A DNA stretch of 64,000 nucleotides from Blautia sp. OF03-15BH (GCF_003463065.1 NZ_QSCM01000004.1:62001-126000), one strand, 5' to 3'; shown: positions 8,747 through 17,003, counted from the first letter of the stretch. Translations and numbers: made by a program. The notes: generated from the sequence alone by a model not told the origin.

Positions 8747-8900
8747 TGCTCTTCTCCTTTACTTTCACTCAATAGTATTGTTGTGTAAGTGCAAACGAAT
8801 GATATCCGAAATATGCCGGATCACGGCAGCTGAAAGATTTTCAGGTGCTGCCTGATACTCCCCTGCGGACAAGACGGCCCGCCTCTTCTGCACATGGGAA

Positions 8901-8936
8901 TAAAAAAATGCAGATGTACAAATCCTTGACATCTGC
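8901..8936 (-). terminator. Expression-platform terminator of the guanine riboswitch
   Basis: A perfect 8-bp stem GCAGATGT/ACATCTGC (8929-8936 with 8910-8917) with an 11-base loop, followed in the leader RNA by A and seven Us. It lies 14 bases past the aptamer and about 155 bases before the binding-protein start, the standard place for a transcription-OFF switch. Confidence 0.9.
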
Positions 8937-8950
8937 GTTCTTTCTATCGA

Positions 8951-9019
8951 ACCCAATAGTCGCAACTGAACGGCGTGCGGTAGAAACGTCTGAACCTTCT
9001 TCACAGACCTATATCGGAT
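8951..9019 (-). promoter_or_regulatory. Guanine-class purine riboswitch aptamer
   Basis: Read on the minus strand, the aptamer has P1 (ATCCGATA with TATTGGGT), J1/2 TATA, P2 (GTCTG/CAGAC), and L2 ending in GG that can kiss the CC of L3 (CGCCG). It also has the invariant J2/3 TTTCTACC (8986-8979) and J3/1 GACTA (8961-8957). The ligand-reading base is C in GACTA, which specifies guanine/hypoxanthine rather than adenine. A terminator follows at once. It should shut off the nucleoside importer when guanine is plentiful. Family rules are established; recognition here is by eye. Confidence 0.93.
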
Positions 9020-9034
9020 AACATTACTATCTGA

Positions 9035-9063
9035 ATTTTAACAATCTGACTACCATTTGTCAA
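9035..9063 (-). promoter_or_regulatory. Sigma-A promoter of the riboswitch/nucleoside importer operon
   Basis: TTGACA (-35, 9058-9063), 17-base spacer, TAAAAT (-10, 9035-9040). The start of transcription would fall about 10 bases before the P1 stem of the riboswitch. Confidence 0.88.
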
Positions 9064-9294
9064 ACGAAATGATAGCCAAAAATTGTTTTCGGCACATATG
9101 TTAAAAACAGGTAAAATTTCTGGCATTTCTTAGTTAATTCGACAAAAAATGACTTTTGGTTTTTTCAAGAAGACCTTATCATGTGAAGACAGTCGATTAT
9201 TTTTTGATCTTTTTCTTAACCGGAAAGTCTTCCATGGTGTACCGCACATTTGACGCGGGCGGACATCCTAGAGCGTGTCTGAAAAAATACATAC
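9064..9294. other. AT-rich intergenic stretch, no gene seen
   Basis: This is the part of the 650-base gap between the importer and the patatin gene that is not explained by the riboswitch, its terminator or the two divergent promoters. Short open frames here lack ribosome sites and protein-like composition. I see no RNA gene. Confidence 0.6.
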
Positions 9295-9323
9295 TTGAGT
9301 TTGAAATTTTTCTGCGTTATGAT
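9295..9323 (+). promoter_or_regulatory. Promoter of the patatin-like gene
   Basis: TTGAGT (-35, 9295-9300), 17-base spacer, TATGAT (-10, 9318-9323), 71 bases before the start codon. Confidence 0.75.
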
Positions 9324-9332
9324 ATGGACTGT

Positions 9333-9351
9333 CCGGAGAAGCGTTCTCCGG
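9333..9351 (+). promoter_or_regulatory. Perfect short stem-loop at the transcript start of the patatin gene
   Basis: CCGGAGAA, GCG, TTCTCCGG: an 8-bp perfect inverted repeat directly after the -10 element, where it could be an operator or a 5' mRNA stem. It has no U-tract, so it is not a terminator. Confidence 0.5.
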
Positions 9352-9394
9352 CTGTCTGACAAAACAACACACGCACAAATGAGGAGTGACTGCT

Positions 9395-10309
9395 ATGAGT
9401 AAAAACAAAAAGGTATTTTCCGGCCTGTCTCGTCTTCCGAAAGGTCTGGCATCGGATCAGCTGACCGAAGGCTGCATCGTTCTGGAAGGCGGCGCTTTCC
9501 GCGGGCTTTACACCAGCGGAGTTCTGGATGCTCTCATGGAAGCAGGGATCAATCTTTCCTGCACGGTAGGAGTTTCCGCCGGAGCCCTCAATGGCATGAA
9601 TTACGTTTCTGGACAAATTGGCCGTTCCGGCCGTCTGAATCTGACCTATCGCCACGACAGCCGCTATGTGGGGCTTAAGGCTATCCGCAAAAACCTCGGT
9701 GTCATTGGCTTTGATTTCATACTAAAAAATGTCAATAAAGAAGACCCCCTGAATGAAGAACGTTTCTTCCGGCCGGACAGCCGTTTTGTCGTGGTGGCAA
9801 CAGACTGTATCACAGGCCGGCCCCGTTATTTTGAAAAAAGTGACAGGAAAACCATCTTTCAGGCTGTCCGCGCCTCTGCCTCTATGCCCTACGTCTCAAA
9901 AATGGTCATGATCAATGGCATTCCCTATCTGGATGGCGGCTGCAGCGACAAAGTGCCATTCCGCTGGCCTCTGGACCAGGGATATCAAAAGGTTCTGGTC
10001 ATCCGCACCCGTCCTATGGATTACCGCAAAAAAGAAAGAAGTGACCATTCCCTTACCGACCGCCTTTACCATGACTATCCGAACTTTGCCCGGGTTCTGG
10101 ATGACAGCAACGCCAGTTATAACCGTCAGTGCAGTGAGATGATCGAGCTGGCCGCCGAGAAAAAGATTTACGTCATAGCTCCTTCCAGGCCTGTGGATAT
10201 CAGCCGGCTGGAAGGCGATATGGAGAAGCTTGGCAATCTGTATTTCCTCGGATACGAAGATGCAAAGAAACAGCTTCCGGCAATTCGGGAATATCTTGGG
10301 CTTCAGTAA
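9395..10309 (+). CDS. Patatin-like phospholipase family protein
   Basis: 304 aa. It carries the patatin fold signatures: oxyanion-hole loop EGGAFRGLYTSGVL, nucleophile elbow GVSAGALNG (Gly-X-Ser-X-Gly) and the catalytic Asp in YLDGGCSDKVP, giving a Ser-Asp dyad typical of bacterial YjjU/RssA-like acyl hydrolases. No signal peptide is visible, so it is probably cytoplasmic and acts on phospholipid or acyl substrates; the natural substrate cannot be told. An in-frame GTG at 9386 lies within the ribosome site GAGGAG, so the ATG at 9395 is chosen. It is monocistronic, between its own promoter and a bidirectional terminator. Confidence 0.92.
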   Translation: MSKNKKVFSGLSRLPKGLASDQLTEGCIVLEGGAFRGLYTSGVLDALMEAGINLSCTVGVSAGALNGMNYVSGQIGRSGRLNLTYRHDSRYVGLKAIRKNLGVIGFDFILKNVNKEDPLNEERFFRPDSRFVVVATDCITGRPRYFEKSDRKTIFQAVRASASMPYVSKMVMINGIPYLDGGCSDKVPFRWPLDQGYQKVLVIRTRPMDYRKKERSDHSLTDRLYHDYPNFARVLDDSNASYNRQCSEMIELAAEKKIYVIAPSRPVDISRLEGDMEKLGNLYFLGYEDAKKQLPAIREYLGLQ

Positions 10310-10327
10310 AAACCCCTTTTCACAGAA

Positions 10328-10374
10328 AAAAACGCCATCCGGTACGAGATTTTTCCCGGCCGGATGGCGTTTTT
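10328..10374. terminator. Bidirectional intrinsic terminator, patatin / metal ATPase
   Basis: A 15-bp perfect stem AAAAACGCCATCCGG / CCGGATGGCGTTTTT (10328-10342 with 10360-10374). It gives a U-tract in both directions and serves the two convergent genes. Confidence 0.93.
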
Positions 10375-10388
10375 CTCTTTAGAATTAT

Positions 10389-12257
10389 TCAATTATCGAT
10401 CTTCAGTGCACGCATGGAGTTCAAAATTGCAATGACAGAAACTCCGACGTCTGCAAAAACGGCTTCCCACATATTTGCCATGCCAAAAGCTCCCAGGATC
10501 AGTACCAGAGCTTTGACTGCCAGTGCAAAGATGATATTCTGGCGGACAATGCGGAGCGTCTTTCTGGAAATCTTCACGATGGAGGCAATCTTGGTGATAT
10601 CGTCATCCATCAGAACCACATCTGCCGCCTCGATGGCTGCATCGGAACCCATGCTTCCCATGGCGATACCGATATCGGCACGGCCAAGGACCGGAGCATC
10701 GTTGATACCGTCACCGACAAAAGCCAAGCGCTCTTTGTCACTTTCTTTTTTCAGGAGTTCTTCCACCTTTGCTACTTTATCACCTGGAAGAAGCTCTGCA
10801 TGCACTTCGTCAATGCCGATCTCCTCTGCCACCTGCTCCGCAGCCTCTTTCCGGTCACCGGTAAGCATCACGCAATGCTTTACACCAAGCTTCTTCATGC
10901 TGGCGATCGCTTCTTTTGCTCCCTCTTTGATCCGGTCGGAGATCACGATCGAGCCGGCAAAACTGCCGTCCACAGCCACATAGATTACAGTGCCGCGGCT
11001 CTTGCAGGAGGTATAGGAAATACTCTGCTGCTTCATGAGTTTCCCGTTACCGAGAAGAACTCTCTTTCCGTCCACAGCTACAGAAACGCCATGACCGGCC
11101 ACTTCTTCCGCATCAGACACGCGGTTCATATCCAGCTCTTTTCCATAAGCTTCCCGGATAGAATTTGCAATCGGGTGGTTGGAATAGCCCTCTCCCAGAG
11201 CAGCCAGTTCCAGAAGCTCCGCTTCCGTGCCTTTTTCCGGATGGATCTCCGTCACACGGAACTCTCCTCTAGTCAGGGTACCAGTCTTATCAAAAACGAT
11301 GGTTGTCATCTCAGCCACAGCTTCCAGATAGTTGCTGCCCTTTACCAGAACGCCGACTTTGGATGCGGCTCCGATTCCTCCGAAGAAGCCCATCGGAACG
11401 GAGATCACAAGGGCACAGGGGCAGGAAATTACCAGGAAAATGCAGGCTCGCTGGATCCACTCTCCCCAGCCTCCGCCAAGGATCAACGGAGGAAGAACTG
11501 CCAGGATCACAGCACCGATGGTAACGACCGGTGTATAGTATTTCGCAAATTTGGTGATAAAGTTCTCGACTTTTGCTTTCTTAGAGCTTGCATTTTCCAC
11601 CAGTTCCAGGATCTTGGCTACCGTGGAATCATCAAATTCCTTTGTCGTCCGTACCTTCAGTGTACCACTTCCATTGACACAGCCGCTGATGATCTCATCT
11701 CCCACAGCTGCCTTTCTCGGTACCGATTCTCCGGTAAGAGCCGCGGTATCAATGAGGGACTCTCCTTCCACCACCACGCCGTCCAGAGGGATCCGCTCAC
11801 CGGGTTTGATCACGATGATGGTTCCTACTTCTACATCATCCGGATCGACCTGGACCAGTTTTCCTTCCGATTCGATATTGGCATATTCCGGACAGATGTC
11901 CATCATGGCGGCAATGGACTGACGGGATTTTCCGACGGCATAACTCTGGAAGAGTTCACCCACCTGATAGAACAGCATCACAGCTACGGCTTCGGAAAAC
12001 TCCCGTACGCCGAAAGCACCGATCGTGGCTACCATCATCAGAAAATTCTCATCAAACACCTGGCCATGGGAGAGATTCTTTGCTGCCTTCAGAATAATGT
12101 CATAGCCGATGATCAGATACGGGATCAGATAGATAATAAAAAGGATCCACATATTGACATTCTCCAGCCTTCCGGTATGTTCCAGAATAAACAGGACGGC
12201 GAAGATCACAAAGGTTACAAGAATACGCGATAATGTTTTCTTCTGTTTGTCGGTCAT
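10389..12257 (-). CDS. Heavy-metal-translocating P-type ATPase (Cd/Zn/Pb class, CadA/ZntA-like)
   Basis: 622 aa. P1B-ATPase landmarks in order: actuator loop TGES near residue 175, metal-site motif SCPCALV (Cys279-Pro-Cys281) in the membrane, phosphorylation motif DKTGTLT (Asp323), SNHPIANSI (the HP motif) and GDGINDAP. About eight membrane segments are visible. CPC with this architecture places it in the Cd2+/Zn2+/Pb2+ export group, though the exact metal is inferred. Unlike most relatives it has no N-terminal metal-binding domain; that domain is encoded as a separate small protein just upstream. It ends at a bidirectional terminator. Confidence 0.93.
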   Translation of the reverse strand: MTDKQKKTLSRILVTFVIFAVLFILEHTGRLENVNMWILFIIYLIPYLIIGYDIILKAAKNLSHGQVFDENFLMMVATIGAFGVREFSEAVAVMLFYQVGELFQSYAVGKSRQSIAAMMDICPEYANIESEGKLVQVDPDDVEVGTIIVIKPGERIPLDGVVVEGESLIDTAALTGESVPRKAAVGDEIISGCVNGSGTLKVRTTKEFDDSTVAKILELVENASSKKAKVENFITKFAKYYTPVVTIGAVILAVLPPLILGGGWGEWIQRACIFLVISCPCALVISVPMGFFGGIGAASKVGVLVKGSNYLEAVAEMTTIVFDKTGTLTRGEFRVTEIHPEKGTEAELLELAALGEGYSNHPIANSIREAYGKELDMNRVSDAEEVAGHGVSVAVDGKRVLLGNGKLMKQQSISYTSCKSRGTVIYVAVDGSFAGSIVISDRIKEGAKEAIASMKKLGVKHCVMLTGDRKEAAEQVAEEIGIDEVHAELLPGDKVAKVEELLKKESDKERLAFVGDGINDAPVLGRADIGIAMGSMGSDAAIEAADVVLMDDDITKIASIVKISRKTLRIVRQNIIFALAVKALVLILGAFGMANMWEAVFADVGVSVIAILNSMRALKIDN

Positions 12258-12326
12258 TGTTTCAATCTTCCTTCCATATTATAATGATGCAGCTTTCCGG
12301 TTATCCCCTTTCGATCCGGAAAGAAA

Positions 12327-12349
12327 GACCCGGGTCAAATGCCCGGGTC
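12327..12349 (-). terminator. Hairpin between HMA protein and P-type ATPase genes
   Basis: An 8-bp perfect stem GACCCGGG/CCCGGGTC with a seven-base loop, seven bases after the HMA stop, followed by TTTCTTTCC in the RNA. It looks like a weak terminator that would make the small metal-binding protein more abundant than the ATPase. Confidence 0.65.
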
Positions 12350-12356
12350 ACAGGAA

Positions 12357-12575
12357 TCACATCAGAATCTTGCAGTCAGGCTCCACCTTGGCGCAGACAG
12401 TGACAACCTCTTTCATGATCTCATCGAATCTGCTGTCCTCGGCATCGATGGTCATCTTCTGCATCATGAAATTCACGCTTGCATCGTTGACACCGTCAAG
12501 TTTCTTGATCGCCTCTTCCATTTTTGCTGCGCAGTTTGCACAGTCCAGATCCTGTAATTTGAATTTTTTCTTCAT
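12357..12575 (-). CDS. Stand-alone heavy-metal-associated (HMA) domain protein
   Basis: 72 aa, one complete HMA ferredoxin-like domain. It begins KKKFKLQDLDCANCAAKMEE with the metal-binding pair CANC, and an extra Cys occurs near the C-terminus (VEPDCKI). Such domains usually form the N-terminus of CadA/ZntA pumps. Here the domain is free and lies upstream of a pump that lacks one, so it probably hands metal to that pump or buffers it. It is the first gene of the operon, with an AGGAGG site and a promoter/operator directly upstream. Confidence 0.92.
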   Translation of the reverse strand: MKKKFKLQDLDCANCAAKMEEAIKKLDGVNDASVNFMMQKMTIDAEDSRFDEIMKEVVTVCAKVEPDCKILM

Positions 12576-12611
12576 GAGATATGCCTCCTTTTATTTACTT
12601 CTTCTTTTTTC

Positions 12612-12631
12612 ATATGAACAACTATTCATAT
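12612..12631. promoter_or_regulatory. SmtB/ArsR-type metal-sensor operator
   Basis: ATATGAACAACTATTCATAT is an imperfect palindrome of the 12-2-12 class (core TGAACA-NN-TATTCA) bound by zinc/cadmium-sensing ArsR/SmtB repressors such as SmtB, ZiaR, CzrA and NmtR. It covers the predicted transcription start of the HMA/P-type ATPase operon. No repressor gene is visible in the window. Confidence 0.8.
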
Positions 12632-12635
12632 ATTC

Positions 12636-12664
12636 ATGATATGCCCTTCCTGTAGATTTGTCAA
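12636..12664 (-). promoter_or_regulatory. Promoter of the HMA / metal ATPase operon
   Basis: TTGACA (12659-12664), 17-base spacer, TATCAT (12636-12641). The metal-sensor operator begins five bases downstream of the -10. Confidence 0.85.
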
Positions 12665-12705
12665 CAGGAAAATAAAGAAATATAACAGGTTTTTCTTTTT
12701 TACAG

Positions 12706-12746
12706 AAAAACCCCGGCGCAGCAGTTCAAATCCTGCCGCACCGGGG
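12706..12746 (-). terminator. Intrinsic terminator after pflA
   Basis: A 14-base arm CCCCGGTGCGGCAG pairs with CTGCTGCGCCGGGG with one internal wobble/mismatch (12711-12724 with 12733-12746), and is followed by five Us. Confidence 0.9.
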
Positions 12747-12768
12747 CTCATTCTTATTTATTCTGATT

Positions 12769-13506
12769 CTATTCTCTGATACCAAGGATACGCTCGGCAT
12801 TTTCCACCCGCTCTTTTGTGGGAGGCTTGATGCCTTCCAGAGCGTAGGGGATGCCCAGAGTCTCCCATTTGAAAACCCCAAGAGTATGATAAGGAAGAAC
12901 CTCTACCCGCTCCACATTCTTTAATGTATGGATAAAGTCAGCCAGCCGATGGAGATATGCATCAGTGTCATTTCTCTCCGGCACCAGTACATGGCGGATC
13001 CAGACCGGCTTGCCCATCTCAGAGAGCACTTCTGCCATCCGGAGAATGTTTTTGTTGGTTCTTCCTGTCAGGATCCTGTGCTGCTCTTCGTCAATATGCT
13101 TGATATCCAGCATTACAAGATCGGTGTACTTCATGAGTTCCTGCCACTTCTCAAACCAGCTTCCTTCCTCCGTAAAGGGAGCGCCGCTGGTATCAAGAGT
13201 CGTATGGATGCCTTTTTCCTTTGCCTTTCTGAAAAGCTCTGTGAGAAAATCGATCTGCATCAACGGTTCTCCGCCGCTGACCGTGATTCCTCCTTTGTCT
13301 CCCCAGTAATTGCGGTAGCGGAGTGCCTTTTCAAGAAGCTCGTCCGCACGGTAAAGGTCTCCCTTTTTCAGCTCCCAGGTATCCGGATTGTGGCAAAACT
13401 GGCATCGCATGGGACAGCCGCTTAAGAAGATCACATAACGGACTCCCGGACCGTCCACAGAGCCAAAGCTTTCCAGAGAATGAACATACCCTTTCTGGTT
13501 TTCCAT
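12769..13506 (-). CDS. pflA: Pyruvate formate-lyase activating enzyme
   Basis: 245 aa radical-SAM glycyl-radical activase. The cluster motif is GCPMRCQFCHNP (CX3CX2C), followed by the SAM-binding GGEPL and DIKH. The N-terminal MENQKGYVHSLESFGSVDGPG is typical of PflA. It abstracts a hydrogen from the PflB glycine using a SAM-derived radical. The start at 13506 has AAGGTG upstream; a longer frame reaching 13551 would overlap pflB. It follows pflB by ten bases in one operon and ends with its own terminator. Confidence 0.96.
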   Translation of the reverse strand: MENQKGYVHSLESFGSVDGPGVRYVIFLSGCPMRCQFCHNPDTWELKKGDLYRADELLEKALRYRNYWGDKGGITVSGGEPLMQIDFLTELFRKAKEKGIHTTLDTSGAPFTEEGSWFEKWQELMKYTDLVMLDIKHIDEEQHRILTGRTNKNILRMAEVLSEMGKPVWIRHVLVPERNDTDAYLHRLADFIHTLKNVERVEVLPYHTLGVFKWETLGIPYALEGIKPPTKERVENAERILGIRE

Positions 13507-13516
13507 GATTTTCACC

Positions 13517-15769
13517 TTACATTCTGTCGTGGCAGGTTCTTGCGATAACATCCATCTGCTGCTCTCTGGTCAGGTCGATGAATTTTACAGCGTAACCGGA
13601 TACACGGATGGTGAAGTTTGCATACTCCGGTTTCTCCGGATGCTCCATTGCATCGATCAGCTTCTCGGTACCGAATACGTTTACATTCAGATGGTGAGCA
13701 CCCTGATTGAAGTAACCGTCCAGAACATGGGTCAGGTTGGTCACACGCTCCTCGTCATCATGGCCCAGTGCACCCGGGTTGATGGTCTGTGTATTGGAGA
13801 TACCATCCAGAGCCAGCTCATACGGCAGTTTTGCAACGGAGTTCAGGGAAGCCAGAAGACCGTTTTTCTCTGCTCCGTAAGAGGGGTTTGCTCCCGGAGA
13901 AAGCGGCTCGCCGGCTTTTCTTCCATCCGGAAGGGAACCGGTTGCTTTTCCGTATACCACGTTAGAGGTAATGGTCAGAATAGAGGTCGTCGGCTCGGAA
14001 TCACGGTAGGTGTGGCAGTATTTCAGCTTATCCATGAAAACGGAAAGGATCTTCACTGCGATCTCATCTGCACGGTCATCGTCGTTTCCGTATTTCGGGA
14101 AATCACCGATGGTCTCATAATCTACAACTTTGCCGTTCTCATTACGGATGGTTCTTACCTTTGCGTACTTAATAGCGCTTAAGGAGTCAACCACATGAGA
14201 GAAACCTGCAATACCGGTAGCAAAGGTACGGCGTACATCGGTATCGATGAGAGCCATCTCTGCTGCCTCATAGTAATATTTGTCATGCATATAGTGGATC
14301 ATGTTCAGGGTTCCTACATAAAGATGAGCCAGCCAGTCCATCATAGCATCGTATTTCTCAATCACCTCATCATAGTCCAGATATTCGGAAGTGATGGGCT
14401 GATATTTCGGTCCTACCTGCTCGCCGGTCTTCTCATCCACACCGCCGTTGATCGCGTAGAGAAGGCATTTTGCCAGGTTTGCACGGGCACCGAAGAACTG
14501 GATCTCTTTACCGGTCTGTGTTGCAGATACGCAGCAGCAGATGGAGTAGTCATCGCCCCATACCGGACGCATGACATCGTCATTCTCGTACTGGATGGAG
14601 CTGGTCTTCACAGAGATATAAGAAGCAAATCTCTTGAAGTTCTCCGGCAGATGAGAAGAATAGAGAACCGTCAGGTTCGGCTCCGGAGCCGGTCCCATAT
14701 TTACCAGTGTATGCAGGAAACGGTAATCACTCTTGGTTACCATGGAACGTCCGTCCATACCAAGACCTGCCACCTCCAGGGTTGCCCATACCGGGTCGCC
14801 GGAGAACAGCTGGTTGTAAGATTCCGGTCTTGCAAATTTTACCATACGGAATTTCATTACCAGATGGTCGATAAGCTCCTGTGCCTCTTTCTCTGTCAGA
14901 GTTCCGTTCTTCAGATCTCTGTCGATATAGATGTCCAGGAAGGTGGAGATACGGCCAACGCTCATAGCTGCGCCGTTCTGAGTCTTGATCGCTGCCAAGT
15001 AACCAAAGTACAGCCACTGAGCTGCCTCTCTGGCATTTTTTGCCGGCTCGGAAATATCAAAGCCGTACGCAGCAGCCATTTCTTTCATTTCTTTGAGAGC
15101 TCTTACCTGCTCTGCGATCTCCTCACGAAGCTGGAAGTCTCCACGACGCATGCCCTGACGGTTGGTATCATGGAAATCTCTCTGCTTTGCTTTGATCAGG
15201 TAATCGATTCCGTAAAGTGCAACTCTTCTGTAATCGCCTACGATTCTTCCGCGTCCGTAGGTATCCGGAAGACCTGTCAGAATTTTATTGTGACGGGCCT
15301 TCATCATTTCCGGTGTATAGATATCAAATACAGCCTGATTGTGAGTTTTGTGATATTTGGTGAAGATCTCGTGAAGCTTCGGGCTTGGTTTGTAGCCATA
15401 CATTTCACAGGATTTCTCCGCCATTTTGATTCCGCCGTAGGGCATGAAGGCACGTTTCAGAGGCTTGTCGGTCTGAAGACCTACAACCTGCTCCAGCTCT
15501 TTCATGCTCTCGTCAATGTATGCCGGGCCATATGCTGTGATACCGCTGACAACTTCTGTCTCCATATCAAGCACTCCGCCTTTGGCTCTCTCCTCCTTCT
15601 GCAATTCCTGCAATTTTCCCCACAGACGATTTGTTGAGTCCGTTGGTCCTTCCAGGAAGGACTCATCCCCATCATATGGGGTGTAGTTATTCTGGATAAA
15701 GTCGCGAACATTCACGCCCTCTTTCCACAGTCTTCCAGAAAAACCACTCCACTGTTCAAATTTTGTCAT
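13517..15769 (-). CDS. pflB: Formate C-acetyltransferase (pyruvate formate-lyase)
   Basis: 750 aa. It converts pyruvate and CoA to acetyl-CoA and formate in anaerobic metabolism. The active-site cysteines are in SICCCVSATQTGK and the radical glycine in the C-terminal RVSGYAV. The ATG at 15769 is preferred over the one at 15778, because GAAAGG touches the earlier codon but is nine bases from the later one; the protein then begins MTKFEQWSGF. It has its own promoter at 15815-15843. Like all glycyl-radical enzymes it needs the activase encoded downstream and is oxygen-sensitive, which fits a strict anaerobe. Confidence 0.97.
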   Translation of the reverse strand: MTKFEQWSGFSGRLWKEGVNVRDFIQNNYTPYDGDESFLEGPTDSTNRLWGKLQELQKEERAKGGVLDMETEVVSGITAYGPAYIDESMKELEQVVGLQTDKPLKRAFMPYGGIKMAEKSCEMYGYKPSPKLHEIFTKYHKTHNQAVFDIYTPEMMKARHNKILTGLPDTYGRGRIVGDYRRVALYGIDYLIKAKQRDFHDTNRQGMRRGDFQLREEIAEQVRALKEMKEMAAAYGFDISEPAKNAREAAQWLYFGYLAAIKTQNGAAMSVGRISTFLDIYIDRDLKNGTLTEKEAQELIDHLVMKFRMVKFARPESYNQLFSGDPVWATLEVAGLGMDGRSMVTKSDYRFLHTLVNMGPAPEPNLTVLYSSHLPENFKRFASYISVKTSSIQYENDDVMRPVWGDDYSICCCVSATQTGKEIQFFGARANLAKCLLYAINGGVDEKTGEQVGPKYQPITSEYLDYDEVIEKYDAMMDWLAHLYVGTLNMIHYMHDKYYYEAAEMALIDTDVRRTFATGIAGFSHVVDSLSAIKYAKVRTIRNENGKVVDYETIGDFPKYGNDDDRADEIAVKILSVFMDKLKYCHTYRDSEPTTSILTITSNVVYGKATGSLPDGRKAGEPLSPGANPSYGAEKNGLLASLNSVAKLPYELALDGISNTQTINPGALGHDDEERVTNLTHVLDGYFNQGAHHLNVNVFGTEKLIDAMEHPEKPEYANFTIRVSGYAVKFIDLTREQQMDVIARTCHDRM

Positions 15770-15814
15770 AACAGCCATCCTTTCGTTTTTGCATTTGTTG
15801 TTGAGTACGCGCTT

Positions 15815-15843
15815 ACTATAACAAATGGAGGATTTTTCTGCAA
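15815..15843 (-). promoter_or_regulatory. Promoter of pflBA
   Basis: TTGCAG (15838-15843), 17-base spacer, TATAGT (15815-15820). Confidence 0.7.
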
Positions 15844-15883
15844 CAAATTATTAAAAAAAGAACATAAGATTCAGAAAAGAATG

Positions 15884-15924
15884 AAAAAACCCCACTGCAC
15901 CTGATTTTTCAGAATGCAGCGGGG
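15884..15924 (-). terminator. Intrinsic terminator after purC
   Basis: A 10-bp stem CCCCGCTGCA/TGCAGTGGGG (15915-15924 with 15890-15899, one wobble), followed by six Us. Confidence 0.9.
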
Positions 15925-15940
15925 TTCTCATCCGTTCTTT

Positions 15941-16813
15941 TTATGCGAGCTTCTCTCCGGTAAGCATCTCATAGCCCTGAAGATATTTCTCAATGGTCTT
16001 GTCCACGATCTCCTGGGGCAGTGTCCAGTTGTTGTCCGGATTGGCTTTCAGCCAGTCGCGGGCAAACTGCTTGTCAAAGGAAGGCTGACCGTGACCCGGC
16101 TCATAACCGTCTGCCGGCCAGAAGCGGGAGCTGTCCGGAGTCAGCATTTCATCACCGATGGTGATATTTCCATTCTCATCCAGACCAAACTCAAATTTGG
16201 TATCGGCAATGATGATACCTTTGCTCAGTGCGTACTCGGCGCATTTTTTATAAAGAGCAATGGTATAATCCTTCAGCTTCTCAGCATACTCTTTTCCTTT
16301 GCCCGGATAGTACTTTTCCAGATGATCAATGCTCTGCTCATAGGAAATGTTCTCATCGTGATCTCCGATCTCCGCTTTCGTGGAGGGGGTGTAGATCGGC
16401 TCCGGCAGTTTGTCGGATTCTTTCAGACCTTCCGGCAGACGGATCCCGCAGACGGTTCCGTTCTCCTTGTAGCTGGCCCAGCCGCTTCCTGTAATGTAGC
16501 CGCGAACGATACATTCCAGAGGAAGCATTTCCAGTTTCCGGCACATCATGCTGTTGCCATCAAATTTCTCCTGCTGGAAGAATTCCGGCATGTCCTTGAC
16601 ATCTGTGGAAATCATATGGTTCGGAAGAATGTCTTCGGTCATATTGAACCAGAATTTTGACATCTGAGTAAGCACGGTTCCCTTCTTGGTCACCACATTG
16701 TTCAGAATCACATCGAAGCAGCTGATACGGTCGGTAGCAACCATGATCAGGCTGTCTCCATTGTCATAAATCTCACGTACCTTACCTTCTTTGATCGGTT
16801 TCATTTCCTGCAT
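15941..16813 (-). CDS. purC: Phosphoribosylaminoimidazole-succinocarboxamide synthase (SAICAR synthetase)
   Basis: 290 aa, of the longer PurC type. It joins CAIR and aspartate with ATP in purine synthesis. It starts MQEMKPIKEGKVREIYDNGD, with the nucleotide-binding GKVREIYD loop. RISCFDVIL, ECIVRGYITGSGW, ISYEQ and IIADTKFEFG are all conserved PurC segments. The start at 16813 is set by GAGGTG upstream; an ATG at 16828 overlaps that site. It stands alone rather than in a pur operon. The only candidate promoter has a good -35 but a poor -10. Confidence 0.97.
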   Translation of the reverse strand: MQEMKPIKEGKVREIYDNGDSLIMVATDRISCFDVILNNVVTKKGTVLTQMSKFWFNMTEDILPNHMISTDVKDMPEFFQQEKFDGNSMMCRKLEMLPLECIVRGYITGSGWASYKENGTVCGIRLPEGLKESDKLPEPIYTPSTKAEIGDHDENISYEQSIDHLEKYYPGKGKEYAEKLKDYTIALYKKCAEYALSKGIIIADTKFEFGLDENGNITIGDEMLTPDSSRFWPADGYEPGHGQPSFDKQFARDWLKANPDNNWTLPQEIVDKTIEKYLQGYEMLTGEKLA

Positions 16814-16875
16814 GCTTTTACACCTCATCTGTTATGATATGTTGAATCCAAAAGTTTTTTGCTCTCAACTGCTTT

Positions 16876-16904
16876 ACCGTACCACCACCGTGTAGTCTTG
16901 TCAA
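16876..16904 (-). promoter_or_regulatory. Possible purC promoter
   Basis: TTGACA (16899-16904), 17-base spacer, but only TACGGT at the -10 (16876-16881). It is downstream of the tRNA terminator, so purC needs a promoter here; a PurR-type or activator requirement is possible. Confidence 0.4.
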
Positions 16905-16955
16905 GAAGTTTCTCTCATCTCTTTCCTTGGTCTCTGCAAAAAATACAGGAAAGAA

Positions 16956-16994
16956 AAGAAAAAGACCTGTGAGAAACGATCCTCTCACAGGTCT
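16956..16994 (-). terminator. Intrinsic terminator of the tRNA gene
   Basis: A perfect 12-bp stem AGACCTGTGAGA/TCTCACAGGTCT (16983-16994 with 16963-16974) with an eight-base loop, then UUUUCUUUUC. Confidence 0.93.
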
Positions 16995-17003
16995 TCGATG
17001 CAG

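Noticed and set aside
8765..9004. 79-codon minus-strand open frame in the gap upstream of the BMP gene
   Set aside because: It runs through the riboswitch aptamer and terminator, has no ribosome site and has an unlikely composition.
9156..9359. 67-codon plus-strand frame before the patatin gene
   Set aside because: No ribosome site; overlaps the patatin promoter and stem-loop.
10800..12233. 477-codon plus-strand open frame
   Set aside because: Antisense shadow of the P-type ATPase gene.
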